Source: JBCBKP01 sp038746265
Lineage (GTDB): Bacteria > Planctomycetota > Phycisphaerae > Phycisphaerales > UBA1924
Direction of reading: 5' to 3'
Length of the DNA stretch: 34,770 bases
Assembly: GCA_038746265.1 (NCBI GenBank)
Contig: JBCDKU010000020.1
Location: 1 to 34,770 of the forward strand
Shown in pieces: positions 1 through 7,966 of this stretch. Made by a program: the position numbers and the translations under genes. The notes under the pieces were generated by a model. That model was not told where the DNA came from. It searched no databases and worked only from the letters and a program-made list of their open reading frames with translations. Every line of letters starts with the position of its first letter. The first letter of the stretch is position 1.

Positions 1-886
1 CGACGAGGACGTGCTGGTAGAAGTCTCGCCAGATAAGTTCTTCGATCCAGCCGACGACGCCCGTGCTGCCGGTATCGACGCGGCCGTTGTTCGACTCGCG
101 GGCGGCCTCGACGCACTGGCGGGGCGAGACAAGACCCAGCGCGAGGTAGGGCGAGAGCGTGCTGGTGCCGTTGACGCCGGGGTAGTCGCGCTGGTCCTTG
201 TAATCGTCCACCCGCGCGTCGATGAAGGCCTTGAGGCGGTTCTGGGCGTGCGATTCGCCGGCGGTCCAGAGGTCCGGGCGGACGGCTTCTTGCGCGATGT
301 CGAAGCCGTCGAGTGATTCGGGGACATCGTCGGAGCTGACGTCGATCTCGGGTTGCTTCTTGCAGATGCCGAGCGTCTCGGGGGCGTTGCCGTCCTTGTG
401 CTGGCTGAGCCAGTTCTTCTTGAAGGGCGAGTAGACCGAGTACCACTTGTCTTGCTTTGTCAGGACTTCGCCGGGCGCGAAGACGACCTTGTCGGTGTGC
501 TCGTGGACACCGAAGCCCTTCTCGTGAAAGAGCGACGCGACGGCGTCGTCGCGCTGCATCTCGTTCCATTCGTACTCGCGGTTGAACCAGAGCGAGCGGC
601 AGCCCGCGTCCTGGGCGACCTTGAGCAGCGCGTCCGGGACCTTGTCGAAGGTCAGCGTCTGGATGATCTTGAGCGCGATGTTGCGGCCCGCGAGGGCGTC
701 CTTCAGCTCGGCGAGGTTTCGGAGGATGAAATCGACCTTGGGCGCGCCCCAGTCGTGCTCGCGCCACTGATCGGGGCAGATCGTGAAGACGCCGACCACC
801 CCGTCGGTGGCCTGGCGGCACGCGGCGTGCAGGGCGGTGTTGTCGCGGATTCGCAGATCGGATCGGAACCAGTGGAGTGCTCGCAT
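1..886 (-). CDS. phrB: Deoxyribodipyrimidine photolyase, class I (C-terminus cut by window edge)
   Basis: Reads from 886 leftwards and runs off the window, leaving about 295 N-terminal residues. The start MRALHWFRSDLRIRDN is the typical opening of the antenna-binding alpha/beta domain of class I photolyases. Near the cut end, GTSTLSPYLALGLVSPRQC and WIEELIWRDFYQHVL match the FAD-binding helical domain of PhrB-type CPD photolyases. The enzyme uses blue light and reduced FAD to split cyclobutane pyrimidine dimers. In-frame ATGs also exist at 898 and 895, giving MMRHMRAL; 886 is chosen because the conserved strand begins there. It is divergent from the exonuclease, only 32 bases away. Family is certain from the motifs; CPD rather than cryptochrome-like activity is inferred. 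Confidence 0.93.
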   Translation of the reverse strand, partial: MRALHWFRSDLRIRDNTALHAACRQATDGVVGVFTICPDQWREHDWGAPKVDFILRNLAELKDALAGRNIALKIIQTLTFDKVPDALLKVAQDAGCRSLWFNREYEWNEMQRDDAVASLFHEKGFGVHEHTDKVVFAPGEVLTKQDKWYSVYSPFKKNWLSQHKDGNAPETLGICKKQPEIDVSSDDVPESLDGFDIAQEAVRPDLWTAGESHAQNRLKAFIDARVDDYKDQRDYPGVNGTSTLSPYLALGLVSPRQCVEAARESNNGRVDTGSTGVVGWIEELIWRDFYQHVLV

Positions 887-918
887 ATGCCGCATCATTC
901 GCGGCGAACAATGCCCCG

Positions 919-1974
919 ATGCAGATCGTGCACGCCGACGGCTCTGGGCTCCGCTGCGACGCCGGGAACTTCTGGGTCGATCCCTGGAAGAAGGTTGATC
1001 TCGCGGTCATCACGCACGGCCACGCCGACCATGCCCGCCCCGGCATGGGGCGGTACCTGTGCTCGGATGCGTGCCTGCCCATCCTGCGGGCGAGGCTGCC
1101 GAGGGCGTCGGTGATCGAGTCGGTGCCGTTTGGGCAGACCGTCCCCATCAACGGCGCGGACGTGAGTTTCTTTCCCGCGGGGCACTGCCGCGGGGCGTCG
1201 CAGGTCCGGATCGAGACGGCTGAGGGCGTCGCGGTCGCGGCGGGTGATTACAAGCGCGCGCCGGACCCGACGTGCGACGGGTTCGAGGTCGTGCCGTGCG
1301 ATGTATTCGTGACGGAGAGCACGTTCGCGCTGCCGGTCTACCGCTGGGACACGCCCGGGCAGACGGCGGACGAGATCCTCGACTGGTGGGAAGAGAATCG
1401 CGAGGCCAAGAAGGTCTCGGCGCTGTTTAGCTACTCGCTCGGCAAGGCGCAGCGGGTGCTGGGCGAGCTCGCGCTCGCGATGGACCGCCGCGGTATCGAG
1501 CGGCGGCGGGTGTTCATCCACGGGGCGCTCGAGAAGCTGACGGGCGTCTACCGCGACGAGGGCGTGGACATGCTCAAGACGTGGCCCATTTCTGAGTCGG
1601 CGCGCGCACGCGGCAGGGCGAACCCGTTCAAGGGCGAGCTGATCATCGCGCCGCCCGGCGCTGCGGGCTCGCCGTGGATGCGGCGCTTCGGCCCGGCGAA
1701 GGACGTCTCGACGGCGATGGCGAGCGGCTGGATGCGGTTCCGCGGCGGGCGGCGGCGGATGGGGTACGACCGCGGGTTTGTGCTCTCGGATCACGCTGAC
1801 TGGGATGATCTGGTGCGGACGTGCGTGGAGACCGGCGCGAAGCGGGTGCTGTGCACGCACGGGAACAGCGCGACGCTGGCGCGGTACCTCCGCGAGATGC
1901 ACGGCATCGAGGCGGACGTCCTGGAGACAGCGTTCGAGGGCGAGGGCGGCGGGGAGACCGAGGTCAGCGGCTAG
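919..1974 (+). CDS. Ligase-associated DNA exonuclease (metallo-beta-lactamase fold)
   Basis: A 351-residue protein of the beta-lactamase/beta-CASP nuclease group that accompanies bacterial ATP-dependent DNA ligases. The metal-binding HxHxDH motif is seen as THGHADH (H33, H35, D37, H38). It is followed by GHCRGASQV, the metal Asp in AAGDYKR, a TEST motif (FVTESTFALP), DHADWDDL and CTHGN near the C-terminus. The ATG at 919 is chosen because MQIVHADGSGLRCDAGNFWVD matches the normal beginning of the family; upstream frame extension would run into the photolyase start. It is separated from its usual ligase and helicase partners by one opposite-strand gene. Predicted role is DNA end processing in repair; the specific activity is inferred from family and context. 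Confidence 0.9.
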   Translation: MQIVHADGSGLRCDAGNFWVDPWKKVDLAVITHGHADHARPGMGRYLCSDACLPILRARLPRASVIESVPFGQTVPINGADVSFFPAGHCRGASQVRIETAEGVAVAAGDYKRAPDPTCDGFEVVPCDVFVTESTFALPVYRWDTPGQTADEILDWWEENREAKKVSALFSYSLGKAQRVLGELALAMDRRGIERRRVFIHGALEKLTGVYRDEGVDMLKTWPISESARARGRANPFKGELIIAPPGAAGSPWMRRFGPAKDVSTAMASGWMRFRGGRRRMGYDRGFVLSDHADWDDLVRTCVETGAKRVLCTHGNSATLARYLREMHGIEADVLETAFEGEGGGETEVSG

Positions 1975-2474
1975 CGGCGGCGGATCGCGGCAAGACCGCC
2001 GAGCGCGACGACCGCGGCGGCGCCGGGTGTCGGGACGACGCGGATGACGCCGTTGCCGGAGTCGGTGACAGCTTCCGACGGGCCCAGGGCGTACTCGAAA
2101 AGCAGGCCGTTGCCGCCGAAGCCGTCGTCGATGAAGACCTCGAAGTCGTCGTTGGCGCCGATGTCCTGGCCGCCGAAGAAGTTGAGGCCGGTGAGCTCGC
2201 CGTCGGTGAACTCGAAGAGCGTGAAGCCGAAGAAATCGTCGGCCGCGGAGAGCGTGGAGCCGTTGAAGGGGAGGCTGAAATCAACGCTGACCGTGTCGGA
2301 GGCAAGGACCTCGACGCCGACGCCCGTGAGGTCGCCCACGTCGTAGGTGACGGTGCCCGTGCTCGTGAAGCCGGCGAGGTTGCCGACGAGGATCTCGAGC
2401 TCGATCGGGACGACGACCTGCGCGGACGCGGCGGTGGTCGAGACGGCGGCAACAAGAGCGGCGGTGCGGATCAT
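1971..2474 (-). CDS. Secreted protein with PEP-CTERM/VPTP-type C-terminal sorting tail
   Basis: A 167-residue protein with a signal peptide (MIRTAALVAAVSTTAASA, probable cleavage before QVV). Its body is acidic, Gly/Asp/Phe-rich and probably beta-rich, and the last ~23 residues are VVPTPGAAAVVALGGLAAIRRR: a Pro-Thr-Pro motif, a hydrophobic helix and an Arg cluster. This is the architecture of PEP-CTERM and related envelope-sorting signals, abundant in planctomycetes. The body matches no family I recognise. The start is supported by an AGAGGGAAAG Shine-Dalgarno just upstream. It faces the exonuclease, and both genes stop within the same CTAG. Its function is unknown, and nothing in the sequence links it to DNA repair. 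Confidence 0.82.
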   Translation of the reverse strand: MIRTAALVAAVSTTAASAQVVVPIELEILVGNLAGFTSTGTVTYDVGDLTGVGVEVLASDTVSVDFSLPFNGSTLSAADDFFGFTLFEFTDGELTGLNFFGGQDIGANDDFEVFIDDGFGGNGLLFEYALGPSEAVTDSGNGVIRVVPTPGAAAVVALGGLAAIRRR

Positions 2475-2498
2475 GGACTTTCCCTCTGTACTGCCGAC

Positions 2499-2526
2499 AC
2501 CTTAGGCATTTTGCTTCGCCAGACAA
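2499..2526 (-). promoter_or_regulatory. Candidate sigma70-like promoter for the VPTP-tail protein
   Basis: On the minus strand TTGTCT (2526-2521) and TAAGGT (2504-2499) are separated by 16 bases. The predicted start of transcription near 2492 leaves a short leader containing the AGAGGGAAAG ribosome site before the ATG at 2474. This is pattern matching only, in a 111-base divergent spacer that must also serve the ligase. Confidence 0.35.
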
Positions 2527-2585
2527 GCCCCTGATTTGGGCATTCTGCGCGAAGACTCGGACAAGGCCGCCGACAAAGATCGAGC

Positions 2586-4226
2586 GTGCGGACTTTCGCC
2601 CGGCTCTTCCGACAGCTCGACCGAACCAGCTCGACCGACGCCAAAGTCGCGGCGGTGCGGGCGTACTTCGAGGACACGCGGCCCGAGGACGCGGCGTGGG
2701 GGCTCTGGTTTCTGTGCGGCGAGAAGCTCAAGCGGGTGATGCCGTACAAGGTGCTCGGCGGTTGGGCGGCGACGCTTTCCGGGGTTCCGGAGTGGTTGTT
2801 CCGGGAGTCGAACGCGGCGGTCGGGGATATGGCGGAGACGTGCGCGCTGCTGGTCGCCGCGCCGGCGGCAGAGGCCGAGCCGTCCGAGCTTGGACTCAAG
2901 GCGTGGGTGAAGGACAGGTTGCTGTCGCTTCGCGGGGAACCGGCCGAGCGGCAGATGGAGATGCTGACGGCGTGGACGGCGGCGCTTCCCCGGGATGAGG
3001 TGTTCCTGGTTCTGAAGATGCTGACCGGGGCGATGCGGATCGGTGTTTCGAAAACGTTGGTCGAGCGAGCAATCGCGGAGGCGGCGGGTGTTGAGCAGGC
3101 GGTGATCGCGCAGCGGCTCGCGGGCGAGTGGTCGCCGGCGGGGGCGTTCGTGGCGTCGCTGCTTGCCGGCGAGGACGCGGGGGGTGACGAGGTGTCGCCC
3201 TACCCGTTCTTTCTCGCGAGCCAGCTGATCCCACCGGACTTTGAGGGTGGGCTCGAGGATGAGATCGCGATTGTTTCGGGTGAGTTGGGTGATCCTGGAG
3301 ACTGGCTTGCGGAGTGGAAGTGGGACGGGATCCGCGCGCAGCTGCTCAAGCGCGGCGGGCGGGTGCTTTTGTGGTCGCGGGGCGATGAGAACCTGACGGA
3401 GCGGTTCCCGGACATCGTCGAGCCCGCGGCGCGTCTGCCGGACGGGGTGGCGATCGACGGCGAAGTGTTGTGCTGGCGCGACGGCAAGCCTCTGGAGTTC
3501 GGCGTGCTGCAGACGCGGATCGGGCGGAAGAACGTGGGGCCCAAGGTGCTGGCGGACGCACCGGCGGTGCTGCTCGGGTACGACCTGCTTGAGTTTGAGG
3601 GCGAGGACCTGCGGCAGCGCGGGATCGAGGAGCGGCGGGGGCTCTTGCGTGATCTGATCGAGGGCCGGTCGGAGCGGCTGTTGTGCGCGGATGGCGTTGC
3701 GTTTGAGACGTGGGATGAGCTCGGTGAGATCCGGGCGGATGCGCGCGAGCGCGGCGTTGAGGGCGTGATGCTCAAGCGGGCGGGGTCGGTGTACCGGTCG
3801 GGGCGACGCAAGGGTGACTGGTGGAAGTGGAAGGTCGAGCCGCTGACGCTGGATCTGGTGCTGGTCTACGCGCAGCCGGGGCGGGGGCGGCGGTCGGGTT
3901 TGATGACGGACTACACGTTCGCGGCTTGGGACGGCGACGAACTGGTGACGGTCACGAAGGCGTACTCGGGTTTGACGGACGCGGAGTTCCGCGAGGTGGA
4001 CGCGTGGATCCGCAAGCACACGACGGACAAGTTCGGCCCTGTCCGGCAAGTGGAGCCCGAGCTCGTGTTCGAGCTGGCGTTTGATTCGGTGAATGTCTCG
4101 TCACGGCACAAGTCGGGCGTGGCGATGCGGTTCCCGCGGATGAAGCGGTGGCGGACCGACAAGCCGGCGTCGGAGGCGGATCGGCTCGACGATGCGCGGG
4201 CGATGATCCGAGGTTCGGATGGCTGA
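2586..4226 (+). CDS. ATP-dependent DNA ligase (ligase-associated repair cluster)
   Basis: A 546-residue ligase, normal size for this family. The N-terminal domain begins GTG-RTFARLFRQLDRTSSTDAKV, closely matching family starts and supporting the GTG at 2586. The nucleotidyltransferase core has motif I EWKWDGIRAQL with the adenylated lysine at K245, then DGEVLCWRDG, EGVMLKRAGSVY and the terminal WWKWKVEPLTLDLVLVYAQ. The OB-fold part contains GLMTDYTFAAW and RFPRMKRWRTDK near the C-terminus. It seals nicks using ATP and is expected to act with the neighbouring nuclease and helicase. It overlaps the helicase by 8 bases, so translation is probably coupled. This is an accessory ATP ligase, not the NAD-dependent LigA. 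Confidence 0.95.
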   Translation: MRTFARLFRQLDRTSSTDAKVAAVRAYFEDTRPEDAAWGLWFLCGEKLKRVMPYKVLGGWAATLSGVPEWLFRESNAAVGDMAETCALLVAAPAAEAEPSELGLKAWVKDRLLSLRGEPAERQMEMLTAWTAALPRDEVFLVLKMLTGAMRIGVSKTLVERAIAEAAGVEQAVIAQRLAGEWSPAGAFVASLLAGEDAGGDEVSPYPFFLASQLIPPDFEGGLEDEIAIVSGELGDPGDWLAEWKWDGIRAQLLKRGGRVLLWSRGDENLTERFPDIVEPAARLPDGVAIDGEVLCWRDGKPLEFGVLQTRIGRKNVGPKVLADAPAVLLGYDLLEFEGEDLRQRGIEERRGLLRDLIEGRSERLLCADGVAFETWDELGEIRADARERGVEGVMLKRAGSVYRSGRRKGDWWKWKVEPLTLDLVLVYAQPGRGRRSGLMTDYTFAAWDGDELVTVTKAYSGLTDAEFREVDAWIRKHTTDKFGPVRQVEPELVFELAFDSVNVSSRHKSGVAMRFPRMKRWRTDKPASEADRLDDARAMIRGSDG

Positions 4227-6678
4227 TGGGCTCGAACTCATCCGGGGCTGGTTCGACGCGCGCGGCTGGACGCCCTGGGCGTTCCAAGAGAGCGCGTGGT
4301 CGTCGTTCCGTGAGGGACGGTCGGGGCTGATCCACGTGCCGACGGGTGCGGGGAAGACGTACGCGTCGTACATGGGGCCCTTGTCAGAGCTGATTGAAGA
4401 AGAGCCGAAGCCGGACGGGCTGCGGGTGTTGTTTGTGACGCCGCTGCGCGCGGTGTCGCGGGATATCGAGAAGGCGCTGAAGCTGCCGGTGGAGGAGCTG
4501 GGGCTGATCGATCGGGTGACGGTCGAGAGCCGCACGGGCGATACGTCATCGTCGGTGCGGGCTCGGCAGCGGAAGAAGCTGCCGACGGTTCTGGTGACGA
4601 CGCCCGAGTCGCTGTGCTTGCTGCTGACCCAGGACGAGGCGCGGGAGAAGCTCGGCGGCGTGCGCGCGGTGATCGTCGATGAGTGGCACGAGCTGCTCTC
4701 GACGAAGCGCGGCTCGCAGATGGAGCTGGTGCTTGCGCGGCTGCGGTCGTTTGCGCCGCGGATGCGGACGTGGGCGCTCTCAGCGACGATCGCGAATCTG
4801 GATGATGCCGCGAGCGCGGTCGCGGGGTCGGAGGAAGAGCCGGTCCTGGTGAGCGGGGAGATCGATCGTCCCGTGTTTGTTGAGTCGGTGCTGCCGCGAG
4901 AGGGCGAGCCGTTCCCGTGGGCGGGGCACATGGGGCTGGTGATGCTGCCTCGGGTGCTGGAGGCGATCGAGACGGACGCCGAGGGCTTGCCGGCGGTGAG
5001 CACGCTGGTGTTTGTCAACACGCGGAGCCAAGCGGAGCGGTGGTTCGGTGCGATCGAGGCGGCGCGTCCCGAGTGGCGTCCGGTGATCGGGCTGCACCAC
5101 GGGTCGATCGACAAGGCCGACCGCGAGCAGATCGAGGGCGGGCTCAAGTCGGGCGAGGTGCGGCTGGTCGTCGCGACGAGCAGCCTGGATCTGGGCGTGG
5201 ACTTCGCGCCGGTCGAGCGGGTGATGCAGATCGGTTCGGTCAAGGGCGTTGCGCGGCTCATGCAGCGGGCGGGGCGGGCGAGCCACCGGCCCGGTGCTCC
5301 ATGCACGGTGACGTGCGTGCCGACGAATGCCTTGGAGCTGGTTGAGATCGCCGCGGCGCGGCGGGCGATCGCGGAGGGCGAGGTCGAGCCGCGCGTGCCG
5401 GACGTGTCGCCGCTTGATGTGCTGTCGCAGCATCTGGTGACGTGCGCGATGGGGGGCGGGTTCCGGGCGGAGGAGATGTTTGAGGAGGTGCGGACGGCGT
5501 GGTCGTTCCGGGATCTGTCGCGGACGGAGTTCGACTGGGCGCTCGCGCTGGTCGAGAAGGGCGGCGAGACGCTGCACGCCTACCCGGAGTACCACAAGGT
5601 GGTGCTCGGCGAGGACGGTGTGTACCGGGTGGAGTCGAAGAGGATCGCGACGCTGCACCGGATGAACGTCGGGACGATCACGGCCGACGCGGTGATGGAT
5701 ATCCGGTTCGCGAACGGTAAGAAGATCGGGTTCATCGAGGAGACGTTCATCGACAAGCTGCGGCCCGGCGAGAAGTTCGTGTTCGCCGGGCGGACACTGG
5801 CGTATCAGCGGACGCGGGACCTGACGGCGATCGTGAAGCCCGCGACGGGGACGACGAACTTCACGCCGATCTGGGGCGGGACGCGGCTGCCGATCTCGGA
5901 GAGTCTGTCGGAGTCGGTGCGGGAGGCGCTCGAGTCGGCGCGGGACGGGACGTACGACGCGACGGTCGATCTGGAGCTGGAGCTGGCGCAGCTGCTCGTC
6001 GAGCCTCAGAAGCGGCTCAGCGCGATCCCGGACGCGGACGAGACACTGGTGGAGATCGGCGAGACGCGCGAGGGCGCGCACTGTTTCGTGTACCCGTTCG
6101 AGGGCCGGCTGGTGCACGAGGGGCTGGCGGCGCTGACGGCGCTGCGGCTGACGCGGCACCGGTCCGCGACGTTCTCGACGGCGGCGAATGACTACGGGTT
6201 CGAGCTGCTCACGGCGAAGGGGTACCCGTTTGAGGAGCTGGTGACGAATGCGCTGTTCACGCTCGACGATGTTGTCGAGGACGCGGTCGACAGCGTGAAT
6301 GTCTCGGCGATGGCGAAGAAGCAGTTCCGGGAGGTGGCGCGGATATCGGGGCTGGTGCCTCAGTCGGTTCCGGGTGCGGCCCGGAGCGTGAAGTCGGTGC
6401 AGGCGAAGTCGGGCCTGATCTATGACGTGCTGGAGGAGTTTGATCCGGAGAACATGCTGCTGATGCAGGCCAAGCGGGAGGCGCTGGAGAAGCAGTTTGA
6501 GCGGACACGGCTCGGGCGTACGCTGACGCGGCTCAGCTCGGGTCGGCTGGTTGTGAAGCTCATCGCGCGGCCGACGCCGTTGTCGCTGCCGCTGGTTGTG
6601 GAGCGGATGGGGGCGAAGCTGAGCACGGAGTCGCTGGCGGAACGGATCGAGAAGATGCGGGCGGCGTGGGAGAAGTGA
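4219..6678 (+). CDS. Ligase-associated DEXH-box DNA helicase (Lhr-like)
   Basis: An 819-residue superfamily 2 helicase. Walker A is HVPTGAGKT (K46), motif II is DEWH (D154-H157, the unusual W typical of Lhr-type enzymes), and motif III is LSATIAN. The second RecA domain has VATSSLDLGVDF and QRAGRASHRPG. Beyond the RecA domains it continues through a winged-helix and Lhr-core region to about residue 800. Lhr-family helicases translocate 3' to 5' on single-stranded DNA, and this subgroup is encoded beside an ATP ligase, an MBL exonuclease and PdeM. The ATG at 4219 lies inside the last codons of the ligase. The pdeM start follows 6 bases after its stop, so ligase, helicase and pdeM form one operon. 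Confidence 0.95.
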   Translation: MADGLELIRGWFDARGWTPWAFQESAWSSFREGRSGLIHVPTGAGKTYASYMGPLSELIEEEPKPDGLRVLFVTPLRAVSRDIEKALKLPVEELGLIDRVTVESRTGDTSSSVRARQRKKLPTVLVTTPESLCLLLTQDEAREKLGGVRAVIVDEWHELLSTKRGSQMELVLARLRSFAPRMRTWALSATIANLDDAASAVAGSEEEPVLVSGEIDRPVFVESVLPREGEPFPWAGHMGLVMLPRVLEAIETDAEGLPAVSTLVFVNTRSQAERWFGAIEAARPEWRPVIGLHHGSIDKADREQIEGGLKSGEVRLVVATSSLDLGVDFAPVERVMQIGSVKGVARLMQRAGRASHRPGAPCTVTCVPTNALELVEIAAARRAIAEGEVEPRVPDVSPLDVLSQHLVTCAMGGGFRAEEMFEEVRTAWSFRDLSRTEFDWALALVEKGGETLHAYPEYHKVVLGEDGVYRVESKRIATLHRMNVGTITADAVMDIRFANGKKIGFIEETFIDKLRPGEKFVFAGRTLAYQRTRDLTAIVKPATGTTNFTPIWGGTRLPISESLSESVREALESARDGTYDATVDLELELAQLLVEPQKRLSAIPDADETLVEIGETREGAHCFVYPFEGRLVHEGLAALTALRLTRHRSATFSTAANDYGFELLTAKGYPFEELVTNALFTLDDVVEDAVDSVNVSAMAKKQFREVARISGLVPQSVPGAARSVKSVQAKSGLIYDVLEEFDPENMLLMQAKREALEKQFERTRLGRTLTRLSSGRLVVKLIARPTPLSLPLVVERMGAKLSTESLAERIEKMRAAWEK

Positions 6679-6684
6679 GCAGTC

Positions 6685-7368
6685 GTGACGACGCAAGCAC
6701 AGTGGGACATTCAGACCGAGGTCGGCGGCGAGCGGGTGGTGCTGACGCCCGAGCGCGGGCTGTACCTGCCCGAGCACGGCGTGCTGGTTGTTGCGGATAC
6801 GCACTGGGGCAAGGCGGTCGGGATGCGGCGGGCGGGGATCGCGGTCCCGTCGGGGACGGGGGCGGAGCAGCGGTCGCGGTTGTTGTCGTTGATCGAGCGC
6901 GTGGGTGCTGCGCGCGTGGTTGTGCTCGGGGATTTGGTGCACTCGGCTCCCGGTGTGACCGAGCGTGTGCGCGATGAGGCGTGCGGATGGGTGGAGTCGG
7001 TTCGCGGGCTCGGGGCGGTGGTGGAACTCGTCGAGGGCAACCACGATCGCAAGCTCGGGGCGCGGCTTGATGGGTTCCTGGAATCGTGCGGGATCGCGTG
7101 GCTCGGAACGCGGGCGGAGGTTGGCGGGCTGACGCTGGTGCACGAACCCGAGGACGCGGACGGCGCGGGCTACACGCTGTGCGGGCACGTGCACCCGGCG
7201 GTCGTGCTCAAGGGCATGGGGGACGCGGTAAAGCTGCCGGCGTTCGTGCTCGGGGAACGCGTTGGGGTGTTGCCGGCGTTTAGCTCGTTTGTGTCGGGGG
7301 TGGCGGTGGCGGCGGAGGAGTCGGATCGGGTTTTTGCGTGTGCCGGGGATCGGGTGGTGGCGGTGTAG
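6685..7368 (+). CDS. pdeM: Ligase-associated DNA damage response endonuclease PdeM
   Basis: A 227-residue calcineurin-like metallophosphoesterase. All metal-site motifs are visible: ADTHWGKA (D38, H40), LGDLVHS (D83), EGNHDRK (N119, H120, D121), VHEPE (H153) and CGHVHPA (H168, H170). The DTHWGKA sequence is characteristic of the PdeM subgroup. It is the last gene of the ligase-helicase-pdeM operon, starting at a GTG 6 bases after the helicase stop. Family members are metal-dependent phosphoesterases or nucleases; the precise DNA substrate is not established by this sequence. Confidence 0.93.
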   Translation: MTTQAQWDIQTEVGGERVVLTPERGLYLPEHGVLVVADTHWGKAVGMRRAGIAVPSGTGAEQRSRLLSLIERVGAARVVVLGDLVHSAPGVTERVRDEACGWVESVRGLGAVVELVEGNHDRKLGARLDGFLESCGIAWLGTRAEVGGLTLVHEPEDADGAGYTLCGHVHPAVVLKGMGDAVKLPAFVLGERVGVLPAFSSFVSGVAVAAEESDRVFACAGDRVVAV

Positions 7369-7374
7369 GCATTC

Positions 7375-7453
7375 GGCGTTGGGCACTCGGCATTCGCGGA
7401 AGGGGTGGTAGGAGGGGAGCCCTCACCCCGGCCCTCTCCCAGAGGGGAGAGGG
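7375..7453. repeat. REP-like intergenic element: triple short repeat plus palindrome
   Basis: Between convergent pdeM and the peroxiredoxin gene lie three near-copies of GCAYTCGGC (GCATTCGGC, GCACTCGGC, GCATTCGCG) around 7369-7398. They are followed by CCTCACCCCGGCCCTCTCCC and its partial complement. CCCTCTCCC (7432-7440) and GGGAGAGGG (7445-7453) form a perfect 9-bp stem with a 4-base loop. From memory, this CCCTCACCCC…CCCTCTCCC…GGGAGAGGG pattern is a dispersed intergenic repeat in many GC-rich bacteria. The hairpin may also act as a bidirectional transcription barrier, although no T-run follows. Confidence 0.6.
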
Positions 7454-7460
7454 TGGTGCG

Positions 7461-7922
7461 TTACGCGGACTGCTTTGCTGCGTTGATCGCAGTTTCGATG
7501 AGCTTCTCGTGTGCCTTGACGTCGAGCGTGGCTTTGACGGCGTGGGTGACTTTCTTGTTGGTGCCGATGCGGTAGGTGATGCGGTCGGTGTAGAGGCCCA
7601 GCAGGCCCAGGGCGTCGTAGGACTTGGTGACTTTCTTGCCCGGGTCGGCGAGGAGGGGGAAGGGGAGGTTGTACTTCTCGGCGAACTTTGCTTTCTTCGT
7701 TGCTGGCTGAGGGCTGATGCCGGCGATCGCGACGCCCGCGGCGAGCAGGTCGGCGTGGTGGTCGCGGATCATGCAGGCTTCTTTGGTGCACGCGGGCGTG
7801 AAGTCGGCGGGGTAGAAGTAGATGACGGCTGGCCCCTTCTCGAGCAGGCTGTCGAGGGTGACGGTGTTGCCGTGCTGATCGGTGAGGGTGAAGTCGGGGG
7901 CGGTTGCGCCTTGGTTGAGCAT
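7461..7922 (-). CDS. bcp: Peroxiredoxin, Bcp/PrxQ type
   Basis: A 153-residue thioredoxin-fold peroxidase of normal length. The active site FYPADFTPACTKEAC carries the peroxidatic Cys45 in the TPAC context, and Cys50 five residues on is the resolving Cys of the alpha2 type. It reduces hydrogen peroxide and organic hydroperoxides in the cytoplasm with thioredoxin or a similar donor. No signal peptide. It is divergent from glycerate kinase across 44 bases. Confidence 0.93.
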   Translation of the reverse strand: MLNQGATAPDFTLTDQHGNTVTLDSLLEKGPAVIYFYPADFTPACTKEACMIRDHHADLLAAGVAIAGISPQPATKKAKFAEKYNLPFPLLADPGKKVTKSYDALGLLGLYTDRITYRIGTNKKVTHAVKATLDVKAHEKLIETAINAAKQSA

Positions 7923-7966
7923 GGGGGATCGTTGTGCGTGTGGGCTCCATGATCTAGCCTGCGGCG

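Noticed and set aside
353..1114. Plus-strand frames in the first kilobase
   Set aside because: They are shadows of the minus-strand photolyase, which has unmistakable family motifs.
2502..4049. Minus-strand open frame of 515 codons
   Set aside because: Arg/Pro/Leu-rich mirror of the DNA ligase; no motif or ribosome site.
4780..7386. Long minus-strand open frame (868 codons) opposite the helicase and pdeM
   Set aside because: Its translation is Arg/Pro/His/Leu-rich with no domain, while the plus strand has complete helicase and phosphoesterase motifs. Long antisense frames are expected at this GC content.
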